From: Nostoc sp. ATCC 53789
GTDB taxonomy: Bacteria; Cyanobacteriota; Cyanobacteriia; Cyanobacteriales; Nostocaceae
Direction: 5' to 3'
Length of the DNA: 64,000 nt
NCBI RefSeq assembly: GCF_009873495.1
Contig: NZ_CP046703.1
Coordinates: 6,786,501-6,850,500, forward strand
Shown here: positions 45,642 through 54,887 of the stretch, piece after piece
Position numbering within the stretch: position 1 is the stretch's first letter
How the letters are laid out: each line of letters begins with the position of its first letter
Program-made: the position numbers and the translations under genes
The notes under the pieces: generated by a model
Told to the model about the DNA's origin: nothing
Databases searched by the model: none
The model's input: only the letters and a program-made list of their open reading frames with translations

Positions 45642-46841
45642 TTAAACCTCTGCGTTCCTTTGCGTTTCAAAAATGCCACTTACTGCGATACAAACACCAG
45701 CTAGGAAAAATGCCAATGCACCCCCAGTTGCACCGATAAAAGGTGTTATTGCTTGTAACTTGGGAAAGATGACACCAAACAAACTCATGGCTAAAGCAAA
45801 CCCACCAAAATACATCCCAATTCCTAATCCCGCCCATCGCTGAGGTACCAGTCCTAAAACAAAAGGAATTGCCCCATTGACAATTAAACTAAAGCTAGCA
45901 ACGATTACCGCAATTATCGGAATTTGTGCGCCCACAGATATCATTATCAATAAAGAGGGAATGATTGCACAGATCCCACAAAGCATTGCTTGACGATTAC
46001 CAATTTTGACGGCGAAGATTCCTGCTGGTATGCTGGCAATTGCGATCGCTAATCCAATCCACACCATAAGCACATCAATATTATCAGTATTCAGTTGGGC
46101 CTTTAGGACTTTACCCAAGACATCAAAGAGAAATCGGATACCCCACGCTACACCAAAACCAGTTACTAAAATCAAAGCCAATTTTTGTAACGGCAACTTT
46201 ACTACTTCTATTTGGTGTCTATCCACAGGTGCTTCTGGAGGATTGACTAATCGCAACACAGCGGCCGCCCCTAGCATGACGAAAGAACCGATCGCAAAGG
46301 TATAAACTGGCCCTAAGCTGAGAATAAATTTGTGGCTTATCGGTCTAAAAGCCCCAATCAAACCGCCTGCTAAAGTAACAACACTTACTGCTAAAGGTAA
46401 CTGGGCTGGTGTAGAATACATTCCCAACAGGCACATGGCTGGAGAACGAAATATTGTCATTGCTAATGCCCAGGCTACCAATGCTATAGGTAAGAGCGAT
46501 CGCATTACAGTAGTAGGTGGAATTAAACTCACAACGCATGGTATGGCAATAAACAAAGCCGATGCCAGAATCATACCTACTGAGATAAAGGGGAACCGAG
46601 TCCCTACCCAGCGTCTAGCTTGGTCTGAAAGTCCACCCATCAATGGTTCCAGCAACGCACTCAAGGCATTTTCGATTAGCACCAAGGCAACTGCCAGTGA
46701 AGCGGGAAAACCAAACTGAGTCAAAAGTTGTGGCAAATATATATTATAAATTAACCAGGTGAGGGTAATTGCTCCCTGCACCACTGCCAATACCCAAACT
46801 TGCACCCATAAAATATTGAAATGAGATTTTGAGGTAGTCAA
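45642..46841 (-). CDS. Major facilitator superfamily transporter with a TTG start
   Basis: A 399-residue protein with twelve hydrophobic spans; QLLTQFGFPASLAVALVLIENALSALLEP and GGLSDQARRWVGTRFPFISVG in the first half resemble the sugar/GPH-like and SLC45-like MFS branch. Substrate unknown. There is no ATG near the N-terminus. TTG at 46839-46841 has GGAG nine bases upstream and is the best start; another TTG five codons earlier lies in that same ribosome site. It converges on ftsH (61 bp gap) where an AGAGGGACGCAGAG...CTCTGCGTTCC inverted pair may terminate transcription. Confidence 0.78.
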   Translation of the reverse strand: MTTSKSHFNILWVQVWVLAVVQGAITLTWLIYNIYLPQLLTQFGFPASLAVALVLIENALSALLEPLMGGLSDQARRWVGTRFPFISVGMILASALFIAIPCVVSLIPPTTVMRSLLPIALVAWALAMTIFRSPAMCLLGMYSTPAQLPLAVSVVTLAGGLIGAFRPISHKFILSLGPVYTFAIGSFVMLGAAAVLRLVNPPEAPVDRHQIEVVKLPLQKLALILVTGFGVAWGIRFLFDVLGKVLKAQLNTDNIDVLMVWIGLAIAIASIPAGIFAVKIGNRQAMLCGICAIIPSLLIMISVGAQIPIIAVIVASFSLIVNGAIPFVLGLVPQRWAGLGIGMYFGGFALAMSLFGVIFPKLQAITPFIGATGGALAFFLAGVCIAVSGIFETQRNAEV

Positions 46842-46856
46842 GTCGCTTCGCTCCAA

Positions 46857-47064
46857 TTAAAAATTAAAAATTATTAATTAAAAATTCTAAGACGCACTCT
46901 ACGAGACGCTGCGGGTAGTTTGCTTCTCTATTCGCGCAGCGTCCTGTAGGGAAGGAGTATGTGGACTTGCTAACACTGCGTCATATATTATTGTTGGCTT
47001 TGTACCAAAATTAATTAAAAATTATTCTTTTTCTTAATTTTTAACTTTTAATTTTTAATTCCAA
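46857..47064. repeat. AT-rich STRR arms enclosing a GACGCTGCG-type palindrome
   Basis: AATTAAAAATT units (46857-46888) face inverted AATTTTTAATT units (47035-47064). Between them is a widespread Nostoc palindrome (CTCTACGAGACGCTGCG ... GCGCAGCGTCCTGTAGG, 46897-46952). No gene is seen in the 336 bp between the MFS and E1-like genes. Confidence 0.65.
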
Positions 47065-47177
47065 AAAGGTCATCAGAAGATGAGGAAATGGGAGACTTAA
47101 ACCGCAAACTCGCTCCGATCGTAGTATAAAACAGAGCAGAGGCGGAGCAGTATTTCTCCTGCCTCCTGCCTCTGTTG

Positions 47178-48350
47178 TTAATACTCTGGAACTGAAGGAT
47201 CGACTTCTCGACTCCAAGCGGTAATTCCGCCTTTAACATTTGTGCCGACAATCCCGGCTTCCTTAAGGATGGCGAGGGCTTTTGCCGATCGCCCGCCCAT
47301 CTTACAATGAGCGATTAAGCGGTGTCCGTTCAATATTTCCTTCACCTTCGCAACGCCATTGCCATTTTCAATGTCTGGTAAGGGTACTAACACCGAACCA
47401 GGAATCTTGGCAATTTCGTACTCATGGGGGTTGCGGACATCCAGTAGGACAAAATCCTTTGCACCGCTATCTAGTAATTCCTTCAAATCCTTAACAGTCA
47501 TTTCTTGACTTTCCAACTGCTGTTTTGCCTCCTCTGCCTTGGCTTGCGGAATCCCGCAGAATTCTTCGTAGTCTACCAGTTTTTCAATCACTGGGCGAAT
47601 CGGGTTAGGACGCAGTTTCAACTCCCGAAATTTCATATCTAAGGCGTTGTATAGCAGCAATCGTCCACTTAGAGTATTACCTTGTCCCAAAATGATTTTG
47701 ACAGTTTCGGTTGCTTGGATTAAACCAATAATTCCTGGCAAAATACCGAGTACGCCACCTTCTGCACAAGAGGGAACCATTCCTGGTGGTGGTGGTTCTG
47801 GGAAAAGGTCACGATAATTTGGCCCACCTTGGTAGTTAAATACAGTAGCTTGCCCTTCAAAGCGTAAAATTGAACCGTAGACGTTGGGCTTATTCAACAA
47901 TACGCAGGCATCGTTAACTAGATATCTAGTGGGGAAGTTATCAGTCCCATCTACGACGATATCGTAAGGTTCAAGGATTTCTAGGGCGTTTTCGGAAGTC
48001 AGGCGAGTTTCGTATAAATCAACCTGACAATAGGGGTTAATTTCGTGAATGCGGTTTTTTGCCGATTCAATCTTGGGTTTACCCACCCAAGATGTCCCGT
48101 GGATGACTTGGCGTTGCAGATTGGAAGTATCGACAACATCGAAATCGACAATCCCAATGCGTCCAATACCCGCCGCCGCCAGATATAAAAGTAGTGGTGA
48201 ACCTAGTCCACCTGTACCGATACACTGTACACTGGCGGCTTTCAGGCGCTTCTGTCCTTCTAGTCCTACTTCCGGTAAAATCAGGTGTCGGGAGTAGCGT
48301 TCGTAATCGTCTTTGGTCAACTGGATTTCGTCCAGATTGGGATTGAGCAT
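47178..48350 (-). CDS. moeB: E1-like sulfur-carrier adenylyltransferase fused to rhodanese (MoeB/MoeZ type)
   Basis: A 390-residue fusion. Residues about 10-265 are a ThiF/MoeB E1-like domain: YSRHLILPEVGLEGQ, nucleotide-binding GTGGLGSPLLLYLAAAG, DFDVVDTSNLQRQ and DGTDNFPTRYLVND. Residues about 280-390 are a rhodanese domain with the active-site cysteine in AHCKMGGRSA. It adenylates the C-terminal glycine of a ThiS/MoaD-like carrier and then passes sulfur to it, feeding molybdopterin, thiamine, tRNA thiolation or cysteine synthesis. I see no CxxC zinc pairs, which E. coli MoeB has. The JAMM protease gene 142 bp upstream on the same strand suggests a shared sulfur-carrier pathway. Confidence 0.9.
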   Translation of the reverse strand: MLNPNLDEIQLTKDDYERYSRHLILPEVGLEGQKRLKAASVQCIGTGGLGSPLLLYLAAAGIGRIGIVDFDVVDTSNLQRQVIHGTSWVGKPKIESAKNRIHEINPYCQVDLYETRLTSENALEILEPYDIVVDGTDNFPTRYLVNDACVLLNKPNVYGSILRFEGQATVFNYQGGPNYRDLFPEPPPPGMVPSCAEGGVLGILPGIIGLIQATETVKIILGQGNTLSGRLLLYNALDMKFRELKLRPNPIRPVIEKLVDYEEFCGIPQAKAEEAKQQLESQEMTVKDLKELLDSGAKDFVLLDVRNPHEYEIAKIPGSVLVPLPDIENGNGVAKVKEILNGHRLIAHCKMGGRSAKALAILKEAGIVGTNVKGGITAWSREVDPSVPEY

Positions 48351-48492
48351 AGCAGTTATGATCTGGGAGAGCGGAATATTAATCCTATCGAAAAACTGTA
48401 TCTCTTATGGAGATAGGGAGTGGGGAAGATGAATTTTCTATCCGTGTTGGCGGCTAAAACCGCTACGAGTGACTGTCTTTGAACTAAGCCAG

Positions 48493-48951
48493 TTATTTTA
48501 TATTTTCAATTGTCTCTGCTTGGAATTGATGACGATCGTCAAGGCTCCAGCTTTGAAGTTCTCCAGCTTTACCGTTTTGGACGGTAACTATTATATACGA
48601 GTATCCTTGCCAAGCGTATAAGCGATCGCATTCTGAAGGGATAGCAGGATGATCTGGGTGGGAATGAAAAATGCCGACGATGTTCAGTGAGCGATTACGT
48701 GCTTCCTTTTGGGTTTTTAGCATAACTTCGGGTGCGATCGCATATTGCCGTCTTTTACTTTCTGCTGTGTGTTCCCCTGAGAACTCAGCACCCGCTTCTG
48801 TATTCCAGGCGTTTTCTGTTGGTATGACTTCAACTACAATTTTGCCCTCATTAGCCAAATAGCCTAAAATTATACCGCAACACTCCTCTGGATAGGCGCT
48901 TTCGGCATGGGCGCGGATAGTTTGCAAGTGTTCTGGGCTAAGTTGGATCAT
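48493..48951 (-). CDS. JAMM/MPN+ metallopeptidase (M67 family, Mec-like)
   Basis: A 152-residue stand-alone JAB1/MPN domain. The JAMM motif is complete: E22 (PEECCG), H96-S-H98, seven residues, S106, two residues, D109, holding one zinc. Prokaryotic members cut C-terminal extensions or cysteine adducts off small ubiquitin-like sulfur carriers; mycobacterial Mec releases cysteine from CysO. Placement just upstream of the E1-like/rhodanese gene on the same strand fits that role. No carrier protein gene (ThiS, MoaD or CysO-like) is seen in between. Confidence 0.9.
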   Translation of the reverse strand: MIQLSPEHLQTIRAHAESAYPEECCGIILGYLANEGKIVVEVIPTENAWNTEAGAEFSGEHTAESKRRQYAIAPEVMLKTQKEARNRSLNIVGIFHSHPDHPAIPSECDRLYAWQGYSYIIVTVQNGKAGELQSWSLDDRHQFQAETIENIK

Positions 48952-49011
48952 CTCTGCGTTTATAATTTTTTAGTTGCTAGCTAGGGATTCTTGTTTGAAT
49001 ACAATACCTCA

Positions 49012-49139
49012 CTAGTAGTTCGCTTTCGTAACGAAAGCGGGGTAAAGGGTAAGGGGGAAGGGGGAAAGGGTTTAAATCCCTTACCCTTTACCCTTTCCCC
49101 AGTCCTCACAAGCGCATTTTTGGGTTGGCAGACTACTAG
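49012..49139. repeat. CTAGTAGT-bounded palindromic repeat, copy 1
   Basis: Bounded by CTAGTAGT (49012-49019) and ACTACTAG (49132-49139). It holds a terminal hairpin (CGCTTTCGTAACGAAAGCG, 49021-49039), a G-rich arm and a C-rich arm (GGGTAAAGGGTAA / TTACCCTTTACCC), and TGGGTTGGCAG before the right end. A short open frame across it is not considered real. Copy 2, in reverse orientation, is at 59092-59204. Confidence 0.85.
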
Positions 49140-49270
49140 TTACTGGTTTTGTTTTGAAAAGAGCGATCGCTCTCTTCAATATCAATATAAGTATTTTTTA
49201 TTCATCTTTCGGGATGTTGGTGCTGCTTTGTGCATATTCTTAGACTATCAAAATCTAAAAAATATACAAT

Positions 49271-49654
49271 CTAAATACTCTTGACGAACTCTGCGATCTC
49301 TATACGATTCCCACCGGGATCGCGGAGGAAAAACCGCACGCATCCTGGTAGTGGTCGTTGATCGGGAATAATTTCTACTCCATACTCTTTTAGGTGTTTC
49401 TCAAAGGTGTTCAAGTCATCGACTTGGAAACAAAAATGTCTTCTAGATACTTGGTTATTGGCGTTTTTCTCTCTACTAACGTGCAATTCAATGTTTCCCA
49501 CCTGATACCAGGCTCCTGAATCGTTTTTGACCGCATCAGGTCTGGGAATTTCAGTCAATCCCAAAATTCTGCTGTAGAAAGATAGCATTGCATCCTCTAC
49601 CTCAAGAGGATAAGTTGCCTGAATATGATGAACTGCTTTGAGCGCCATTTTCAT
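49271..49654 (-). CDS. VOC-superfamily protein (glyoxalase/dioxygenase fold)
   Basis: A 127-residue single-domain protein with paired beta-alpha-beta-beta-beta modules: VHHIQATYP with the first metal-ligand histidine, FYSRILGLTEIPRP, NIELHVS, RHFCFQVDDLNTFEKHL, then FFLRDPGGNRIEIAEF carrying the terminal glutamate ligand. Members include glyoxalase I, extradiol dioxygenases and fosfomycin-resistance proteins; the substrate cannot be deduced. The divergent dienelactone hydrolase gene starts about 215 bp away. Confidence 0.82.
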   Translation of the reverse strand: MKMALKAVHHIQATYPLEVEDAMLSFYSRILGLTEIPRPDAVKNDSGAWYQVGNIELHVSREKNANNQVSRRHFCFQVDDLNTFEKHLKEYGVEIIPDQRPLPGCVRFFLRDPGGNRIEIAEFVKSI

Positions 49655-49869
49655 TCTCCTGTTGGGATATCTCAGAATTTAGGGGACAGAAAAAAGTTAT
49701 TCCCTATTCCCGGTCAGCTATTTCCTTCTTAAATAAGGACTTGCCTTTGGACATTGTTTGTGAAATACTACTCTATAAACTACGGTAAATCGGTAAAGTT
49801 TAAGTACTTTTGTACAAAGTTTACCAGAAAACATTTCGTTCTCAAAGTAATTACAGGCTAATCCCTAAG

Positions 49870-50646
49870 ATGACAAACACAGAAATTCGCACCACTCAAG
49901 TTAAAGTTCCTAACGGGGATTTGCAAATCGATGCTTACTTAGCTGAACCCGCACAAAAGGGAACCTTCCCAGCCGTTATCGTGATTCAGGAAATTTTTGG
50001 GGTTAACATTCACATTCGAGAAGTTGCTGAAAAGTTTGCCAAAGAAGGCTATGTTGCGATGTCTACGACGGGCTACGCCTACGCACCGACTTTATTTCAA
50101 CGCACCGCTCCTGGTTTTGAGGGTGGATACACCCCTGAATATGTCCAGCAAGGAAGAGGGTATAAGGAACAGACAACAGCCGAGGAAATATTGAGTGATA
50201 TTAAGGCTGCGATCGCCTATTTAAAAACCTTACCAAATGTGCAAGGAGATGCGATCGGCTCCATTGGTTTCTGCTTTGGTGGTCACGTAGTTTATCTAGC
50301 TGCCACTTTACCAGATATTAAAGTTACAGCTTCCTTCTATGGTGGTGGTATTCCCAACTCAACTCCCGGTGGTGGAGAACCAACCATCATCCGCACTCCT
50401 GATATCAAGGGCCCCATTTACGCCTTCTTTGGCCTTGACGATCAAGGAATCCCCTTAGAACAAACGGAACAGATTGAGGCTGAATTGAAGAAAAATCAGA
50501 TTCCTCATGCTATATTTCGCTACTCTGGTGCAGGACATGGCTTTTTCTGCAACCATCGCTCTAGCTACAATGCCGAAGCTGCTGCCGATGCTTGGAAAAA
50601 CGTTCAAGAACTTTTCCAGAAGAACCTTCAGCTTCAAAAAGTTTAA
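49870..50646 (+). CDS. Dienelactone hydrolase family protein
   Basis: A 258-residue alpha/beta hydrolase. The nucleophile is C135 in GFCFGGH, with a charge relay from the Asp in FGLDDQGIP and the His in GAGHGFFC. VIVIQEIFGVN and EVAEKFAKEGYVAM near the N-terminus are typical. The family opens dienelactones in chlorocatechol breakdown, but cyanobacterial members are widespread and their true substrate is not known. ATG 49870 is chosen as it begins the conserved domain; the frame is open for 20 more codons upstream. Confidence 0.87.
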   Translation: MTNTEIRTTQVKVPNGDLQIDAYLAEPAQKGTFPAVIVIQEIFGVNIHIREVAEKFAKEGYVAMSTTGYAYAPTLFQRTAPGFEGGYTPEYVQQGRGYKEQTTAEEILSDIKAAIAYLKTLPNVQGDAIGSIGFCFGGHVVYLAATLPDIKVTASFYGGGIPNSTPGGGEPTIIRTPDIKGPIYAFFGLDDQGIPLEQTEQIEAELKKNQIPHAIFRYSGAGHGFFCNHRSSYNAEAAADAWKNVQELFQKNLQLQKV

Positions 50647-51017
50647 ATCTTTGGGTTAAGAGTAATGTAATGTTTGACGGTTTATGTGGTGTTCGCCTAA
50701 CAATCTAAATCAAAAAACCTCTAAGAGATTTTACGACACAAAACCGTCCCTCTCCGAATCGGAGAGAAACTTGAACTTTAGTTCAAGTCTAGAAGAGTTT
50801 CATTGAACTTACATTAAGAGCAATACGCAGTAGAGGCGAACAGATGTCACAGGTGTTCAGTCTCGTTTTAGAATGCTTAACCAATGAGGAACATTTCCAG
50901 CCAGAGGCTAGAAATGAAGTTTTAAAAGGGTTGGCATTTAAGTTGACACCAATATACAGATGCACCTCTACTGAGCATCGGTAACTATTAGCCAAATAAA
51001 AACAAAGTATCACGTCC
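50647..51017. other. Intergenic region with two consecutive perfect hairpins
   Basis: CTCTCCGA-A-TCGGAGAG (50750-50766) and ACTTGAAC-TTTA-GTTCAAGT (50769-50788) are two 8-bp perfect stems two bases apart, 100 bp after the hydrolase stop and 230 bp before the SsuA-like gene. They may terminate transcription or form a small structured RNA leader; no T-run follows. The rest shows no gene. Confidence 0.5.
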
Positions 51018-52064
51018 ATGATTACCGCCTTCAAACAGCCACGAGTTAATATTTTTCAGCGTTTTTCACTATTCCTATTACCTGGATTATTAACAATCTC
51101 AACTACCTTAATTAGTTGTTCAGTTACAACCCCAAATGCAGGGAATGAAACCACTGGCTTTAAAACTAAAACTGTCCGTATGGGATATCAAAGCTCTGGG
51201 GATCTGGTCAGACTTAAAGGATTGATAGAAAAGCGTTTACAGCCTTTAGGTGTCTCCGTCGAATGGGCACAATTTGCCGCCGGGCCGCAACTGATGGAAG
51301 CAATGAATGTAGGTAGGGTTGATATTGGTTCTGTAGGTGAAACTCCACCGATATTTGCCCAAGCTGCTGGTACATCTTTAGTATATGTTGCTAGTAATAA
51401 ACCCAGCACAGGTAAAGGAAGTGGAATTATCGTCCAAAATAATTCGTCAATTCGCACTTTAGCTGATCTCAAAGGTAAGAAAGTAGTTTTCCAAAAAGGT
51501 TCTGCTTCCCATTACTTATTAATAAAAGCTTTAGAAGAGGCTGGTTTGAAATATAGTGATATTCAAGCCATTAGCCTCCCTCCTTCAGAAGCCCGTGATG
51601 CTTTTATTCAAGGCAAAATAGATGCCTGGGTAACTTGGGACCCTTATTTAGCTGTAGCACAAAAAAAGGCAAATGCTCGTGTTTTGAGAGATGCTAGCGG
51701 CATCTCTACTCAGGGCGGATATTACATGGCTGCGCGAAAATTTGCCACAGAAAACCCAAAATTAGTACGATTAGTTCTTGAAGAGATAGATAACACAGGT
51801 CAATGGGGTGAAAAGAACCGAGCAGAAGTTGTAAAGCTGACTATTCCTCATCTCAAAATTGATGAAGATATTTTAGCAACAATGATTGAAAGGCGAGCTT
51901 ATGGCTTAAGACCCATTACGCCAGAAATCATGGAAAATCAACAGAAAATTGCAGATTTGTTTGCCACAGAAAAAGTGATTCCTAAACCCATCAATATCAA
52001 GGAAGCGATGCTGAGTAGCGAACAATATGCAGCCATCACACCAGAAACCATTAGTCAGAAGTAG
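51018..52064 (+). CDS. SsuA-like sulfonate ABC transporter substrate-binding lipoprotein
   Basis: A 348-residue protein with a lipoprotein signal (LLTISTTLISC, lipobox LISC) and a type 2 periplasmic-binding fold: VRMGYQSSGDL, VEWAQFAAGPQLMEAMNVGRVDIGSVGETPP, LKGKKVVFQKGSASHYLL and IDAWVTWDPYLA are typical of the aliphatic-sulfonate/nitrate/taurine branch (SsuA/TauA). It should capture sulfonates outside the plasma membrane. No SsuB or SsuC gene follows directly, so it either uses a distant transporter or this locus has lost them. Confidence 0.87.
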   Translation: MITAFKQPRVNIFQRFSLFLLPGLLTISTTLISCSVTTPNAGNETTGFKTKTVRMGYQSSGDLVRLKGLIEKRLQPLGVSVEWAQFAAGPQLMEAMNVGRVDIGSVGETPPIFAQAAGTSLVYVASNKPSTGKGSGIIVQNNSSIRTLADLKGKKVVFQKGSASHYLLIKALEEAGLKYSDIQAISLPPSEARDAFIQGKIDAWVTWDPYLAVAQKKANARVLRDASGISTQGGYYMAARKFATENPKLVRLVLEEIDNTGQWGEKNRAEVVKLTIPHLKIDEDILATMIERRAYGLRPITPEIMENQQKIADLFATEKVIPKPINIKEAMLSSEQYAAITPETISQK

Positions 52065-52237
52065 TAAGCTGTTACGCAAATAAGATTGCACATCAACTGG
52101 TGAGGTTGTCAATTGTCCTTTGTCCTTGGTAAACACAAATGACAAATGACGGTCTATACGGAAAATATTGCAATATGTAGGCGCGTTAGCTTACCAAGAA
52201 CGTCTGGTAAATCAGTTTAGCAAAGTTGCTAATCCTG

Positions 52238-52708
52238 TTAACTGACGATTTTCCGGCTAATGGCCTCTCCAATCTCCATTAATATCTCTTCCTCTTTGGA
52301 AGTGAATTTATAAGAAACCGACTTGGCAATACCCAAGGTTCCATACAATCTGCCATTTAGCATAAATGGCACTGTGATGGAGCCTTTTACCTTAGTTTCT
52401 TTTGCTGAGGGTTTGGCTACCCCCTGTTCGTCAGTTTGCAGGTTGCAAATCTGTACGGGTTGCTTACGTTCGGCGGCGATACCAGCCATCCCTTTGCCGA
52501 TAGGAATTACCGTCATTTTAGGCAACAGAAATTCTGGAATGCTTTGGTAAGCCTTTAGGTGCAATAACTGGCTTTCCCGATCTAGGGTATGGATAGTACC
52601 TGTAGAGCAGTCGAAAACGGTCAGGATTTCGACCAACAAACGATTCCAGTCGATGGCAGATTCCTCATCAGCCAGGGTATCAAAAATGGGTTTGATATCT
52701 GAAGTCAT
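52238..52708 (-). CDS. GAF-domain protein
   Basis: A 156-residue protein that is essentially one GAF domain (about residues 10-150): LLVEILTVFDCSTGTIH at the start, VIPIGKGMAGIAAERKQPVQI in the middle and VPFMLNGRLYGTLGIAK near the end. Stand-alone GAF domains bind small ligands or bilins or sense redox state; no conserved bilin-binding Cys is obvious. ATG 52708 is chosen over a GTG 12 codons upstream. It lies 80 bp downstream of the ABC exporter on the same strand. Confidence 0.8.
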   Translation of the reverse strand: MTSDIKPIFDTLADEESAIDWNRLLVEILTVFDCSTGTIHTLDRESQLLHLKAYQSIPEFLLPKMTVIPIGKGMAGIAAERKQPVQICNLQTDEQGVAKPSAKETKVKGSITVPFMLNGRLYGTLGIAKSVSYKFTSKEEEILMEIGEAISRKIVS

Positions 52709-52788
52709 AAGTTTTAGGAGTGTCAAAGACTCTTTCCCGCACAATTCCTGAATTAAATCTGAAATTGAACCTCAAGTAGCAGCAAATG

Positions 52789-54669
52789 TCAAGCGATCAT
52801 TCCCTTTTGAACGTTATCTGTGCCACTGCGAACCTCATGTATGCGTTCTTCGCCGAGATTTTCTGGGATAAATCCACCTGCTTGCATTTTCCATAACCTG
52901 TGATAAGCACCGCCAAGTGCCAGTAGTTGAGCGTGCGAACCATCTTCAATAATGCGACCTTTATCGAACACCAAAATCCGGTCTAGATGGACGATGGTAG
53001 ATAGTCGATGAGCTACCACAATGACCGTTTTCCCATTCATTGCTAAGTCGAGGGTATCTTGGATCGCTTTTTCGGTGATTGAATCGAGGCTAGAGGTGGC
53101 TTCATCTAAAATCAGGATCGGCGCATCTTTGAGGATTACGCGAGCGATCGCAATCCGTTGTCTCTGCCCTCCAGATAACTTGACACCGCGTTCGCCCACC
53201 AGAGAATTATAACCATCCTGACTTTGGATGATGAAATCGTGAGCATTAGCCTTTCGCGCCGCCTCGAACACTTCCTCATCGGTTGCATCTAAGCGTCCAT
53301 AACGAATATTTTCTAGCAAAGTGCGATGGAACAGAGATGGATCTTGGGGAATCAAGCTGATTTGAGCGTGTAGGGCATCCTGAGTCATGTCTCGAATATC
53401 GACCCCATCAATAATAATCTGTCCAGATTGGGGGTCGAACAAACGCAGAATTAGATTGACAAAGCTGGATTTTCCCGAACCAGAGAAGCCCACCAGTCCG
53501 ACACGCTGTCCGGCTTGGATGGTGACAGAAAGGTTGTTGAAAACTTTCTTTTCATCCGAATAATTGAAATTCACCCGGCGAAACTCAATCTTACCTTGGG
53601 TAATTGGGTGTGCGATCGCGCGATCGCGATCGACCAACTCGTGGGGTTGAACGATGGTAAAGACACCATTGGCGACATTGCCGATATGTTCAAAAAATTC
53701 CAGAAAGCGGCGGCTCAAATTCCGGGCTTCAATGATGATCAATAGCGACAGGCTAGTTGCGACGACGAAATCAGCAGTAGCGATCTTTCCTTGACTCCAG
53801 AGAAAGAGCGAGTAATACAGAGTGCTGATTTTCAGAATGGCTGCCGAGATGAACTGAAACCAGCGAATTCGCTCCGAATACCAGTTGGACTTTCTCACCT
53901 GTTTGAGTTCGCGGCTTAATTGCTCATTCAAATAGCGTCGTTCAAAACCTAAACGAGCAAACAATCGGCTACTGGTGAGATTTGTTACTGTATCTACGAT
54001 GATGCCAGTTGTCTCACTTCTTGCGGCTGCGGCTTTCCGAGAGTAAATTCGGCAGCGAGTTGCCAGCCAGAACGAAATACTGATGAAAAGAACTGCCCAC
54101 ACGCCCACGAGTGCAGCCAGGGGAGGATAAGCGCGATACAGTAACATCGTGGCGACGATATACACAACAATTACTGCCATAAATTCAGTAATTAACATTT
54201 GCATCGTCTGAGTAACACCCAGAGAAGTTTCGCTAATCCGATGTGCTAATGCCCCGGAAAAACTGCTGCTCATGTAGCGATGCGAATGGTGTTGCAAGTA
54301 GGCATATAGCGATCGCACAATATGTTGTCGGTGGATTGGATGGAGGATAGTTTGCAAGAGTCCAGCCGAACGCCCGAATATTACTTCACCCACACTCAAG
54401 GCGATGAACAGCATCAGGGGTTGCCTCATGGCATCAAAAATGGGCTGGCTGTCGCCCGTTGATTTCGTCACACCTCGGATGATCTCACCAATGGCATAAG
54501 GCAACATAACGCCACAGGTTGCGTGTACCATCTCCAGGCTCACCATTAACACATACCACCAGCGAAACTGGTTAACGAAATACAAAATGAACCTGAATGG
54601 AGTTGATGGTAGGTTTGGTGCATCAGCAGCACGTTGAAAGGATTTGAATTGTCTGGTCTTTTTCGTCAT
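52789..54669 (-). CDS. ABC exporter, fused permease and ATPase
   Basis: A 626-residue half-transporter. Six membrane spans occupy about residues 20-320; the ATPase follows with Walker A GFSGSGKSS (about residue 392), the signature LSGGQRQR, Walker B ILILDEATSSLD and the H-loop VIVVAHRLS. It works as a homodimer or heterodimer, exporting lipids, peptides or drugs. ATG 54669 is chosen; a TTG 13 codons upstream is in frame. Its place inside the organosulfur-type region may be coincidental. Confidence 0.9.
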   Translation of the reverse strand: MTKKTRQFKSFQRAADAPNLPSTPFRFILYFVNQFRWWYVLMVSLEMVHATCGVMLPYAIGEIIRGVTKSTGDSQPIFDAMRQPLMLFIALSVGEVIFGRSAGLLQTILHPIHRQHIVRSLYAYLQHHSHRYMSSSFSGALAHRISETSLGVTQTMQMLITEFMAVIVVYIVATMLLYRAYPPLAALVGVWAVLFISISFWLATRCRIYSRKAAAARSETTGIIVDTVTNLTSSRLFARLGFERRYLNEQLSRELKQVRKSNWYSERIRWFQFISAAILKISTLYYSLFLWSQGKIATADFVVATSLSLLIIIEARNLSRRFLEFFEHIGNVANGVFTIVQPHELVDRDRAIAHPITQGKIEFRRVNFNYSDEKKVFNNLSVTIQAGQRVGLVGFSGSGKSSFVNLILRLFDPQSGQIIIDGVDIRDMTQDALHAQISLIPQDPSLFHRTLLENIRYGRLDATDEEVFEAARKANAHDFIIQSQDGYNSLVGERGVKLSGGQRQRIAIARVILKDAPILILDEATSSLDSITEKAIQDTLDLAMNGKTVIVVAHRLSTIVHLDRILVFDKGRIIEDGSHAQLLALGGAYHRLWKMQAGGFIPENLGEERIHEVRSGTDNVQKGMIA

Positions 54670-54887
54670 GAAGGTCGATCCACTAGCATCATTTTGGCTG
54701 TTCTGCAAGATAAAAATGGACGACTATATAAGCCGTCCGGTGGTATTAGGGACTTCTGGCAGCACTGTTTAAAAACTTTTGCTGTTTGGTTGTAGCTGAC
54801 TTCCTTATGCGATCGCAGTCAGAATCCATGTTGCCCCCTTCATTCCAAAGAGTGTAGTTCCCCCTGCTCCCTGCCTCTGACTTGAAA

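Noticed and set aside
48991..49284. 97-residue frame on the plus strand
   Set aside because: Most of it is the CTAGTAGT-bounded repeat; no protein features.
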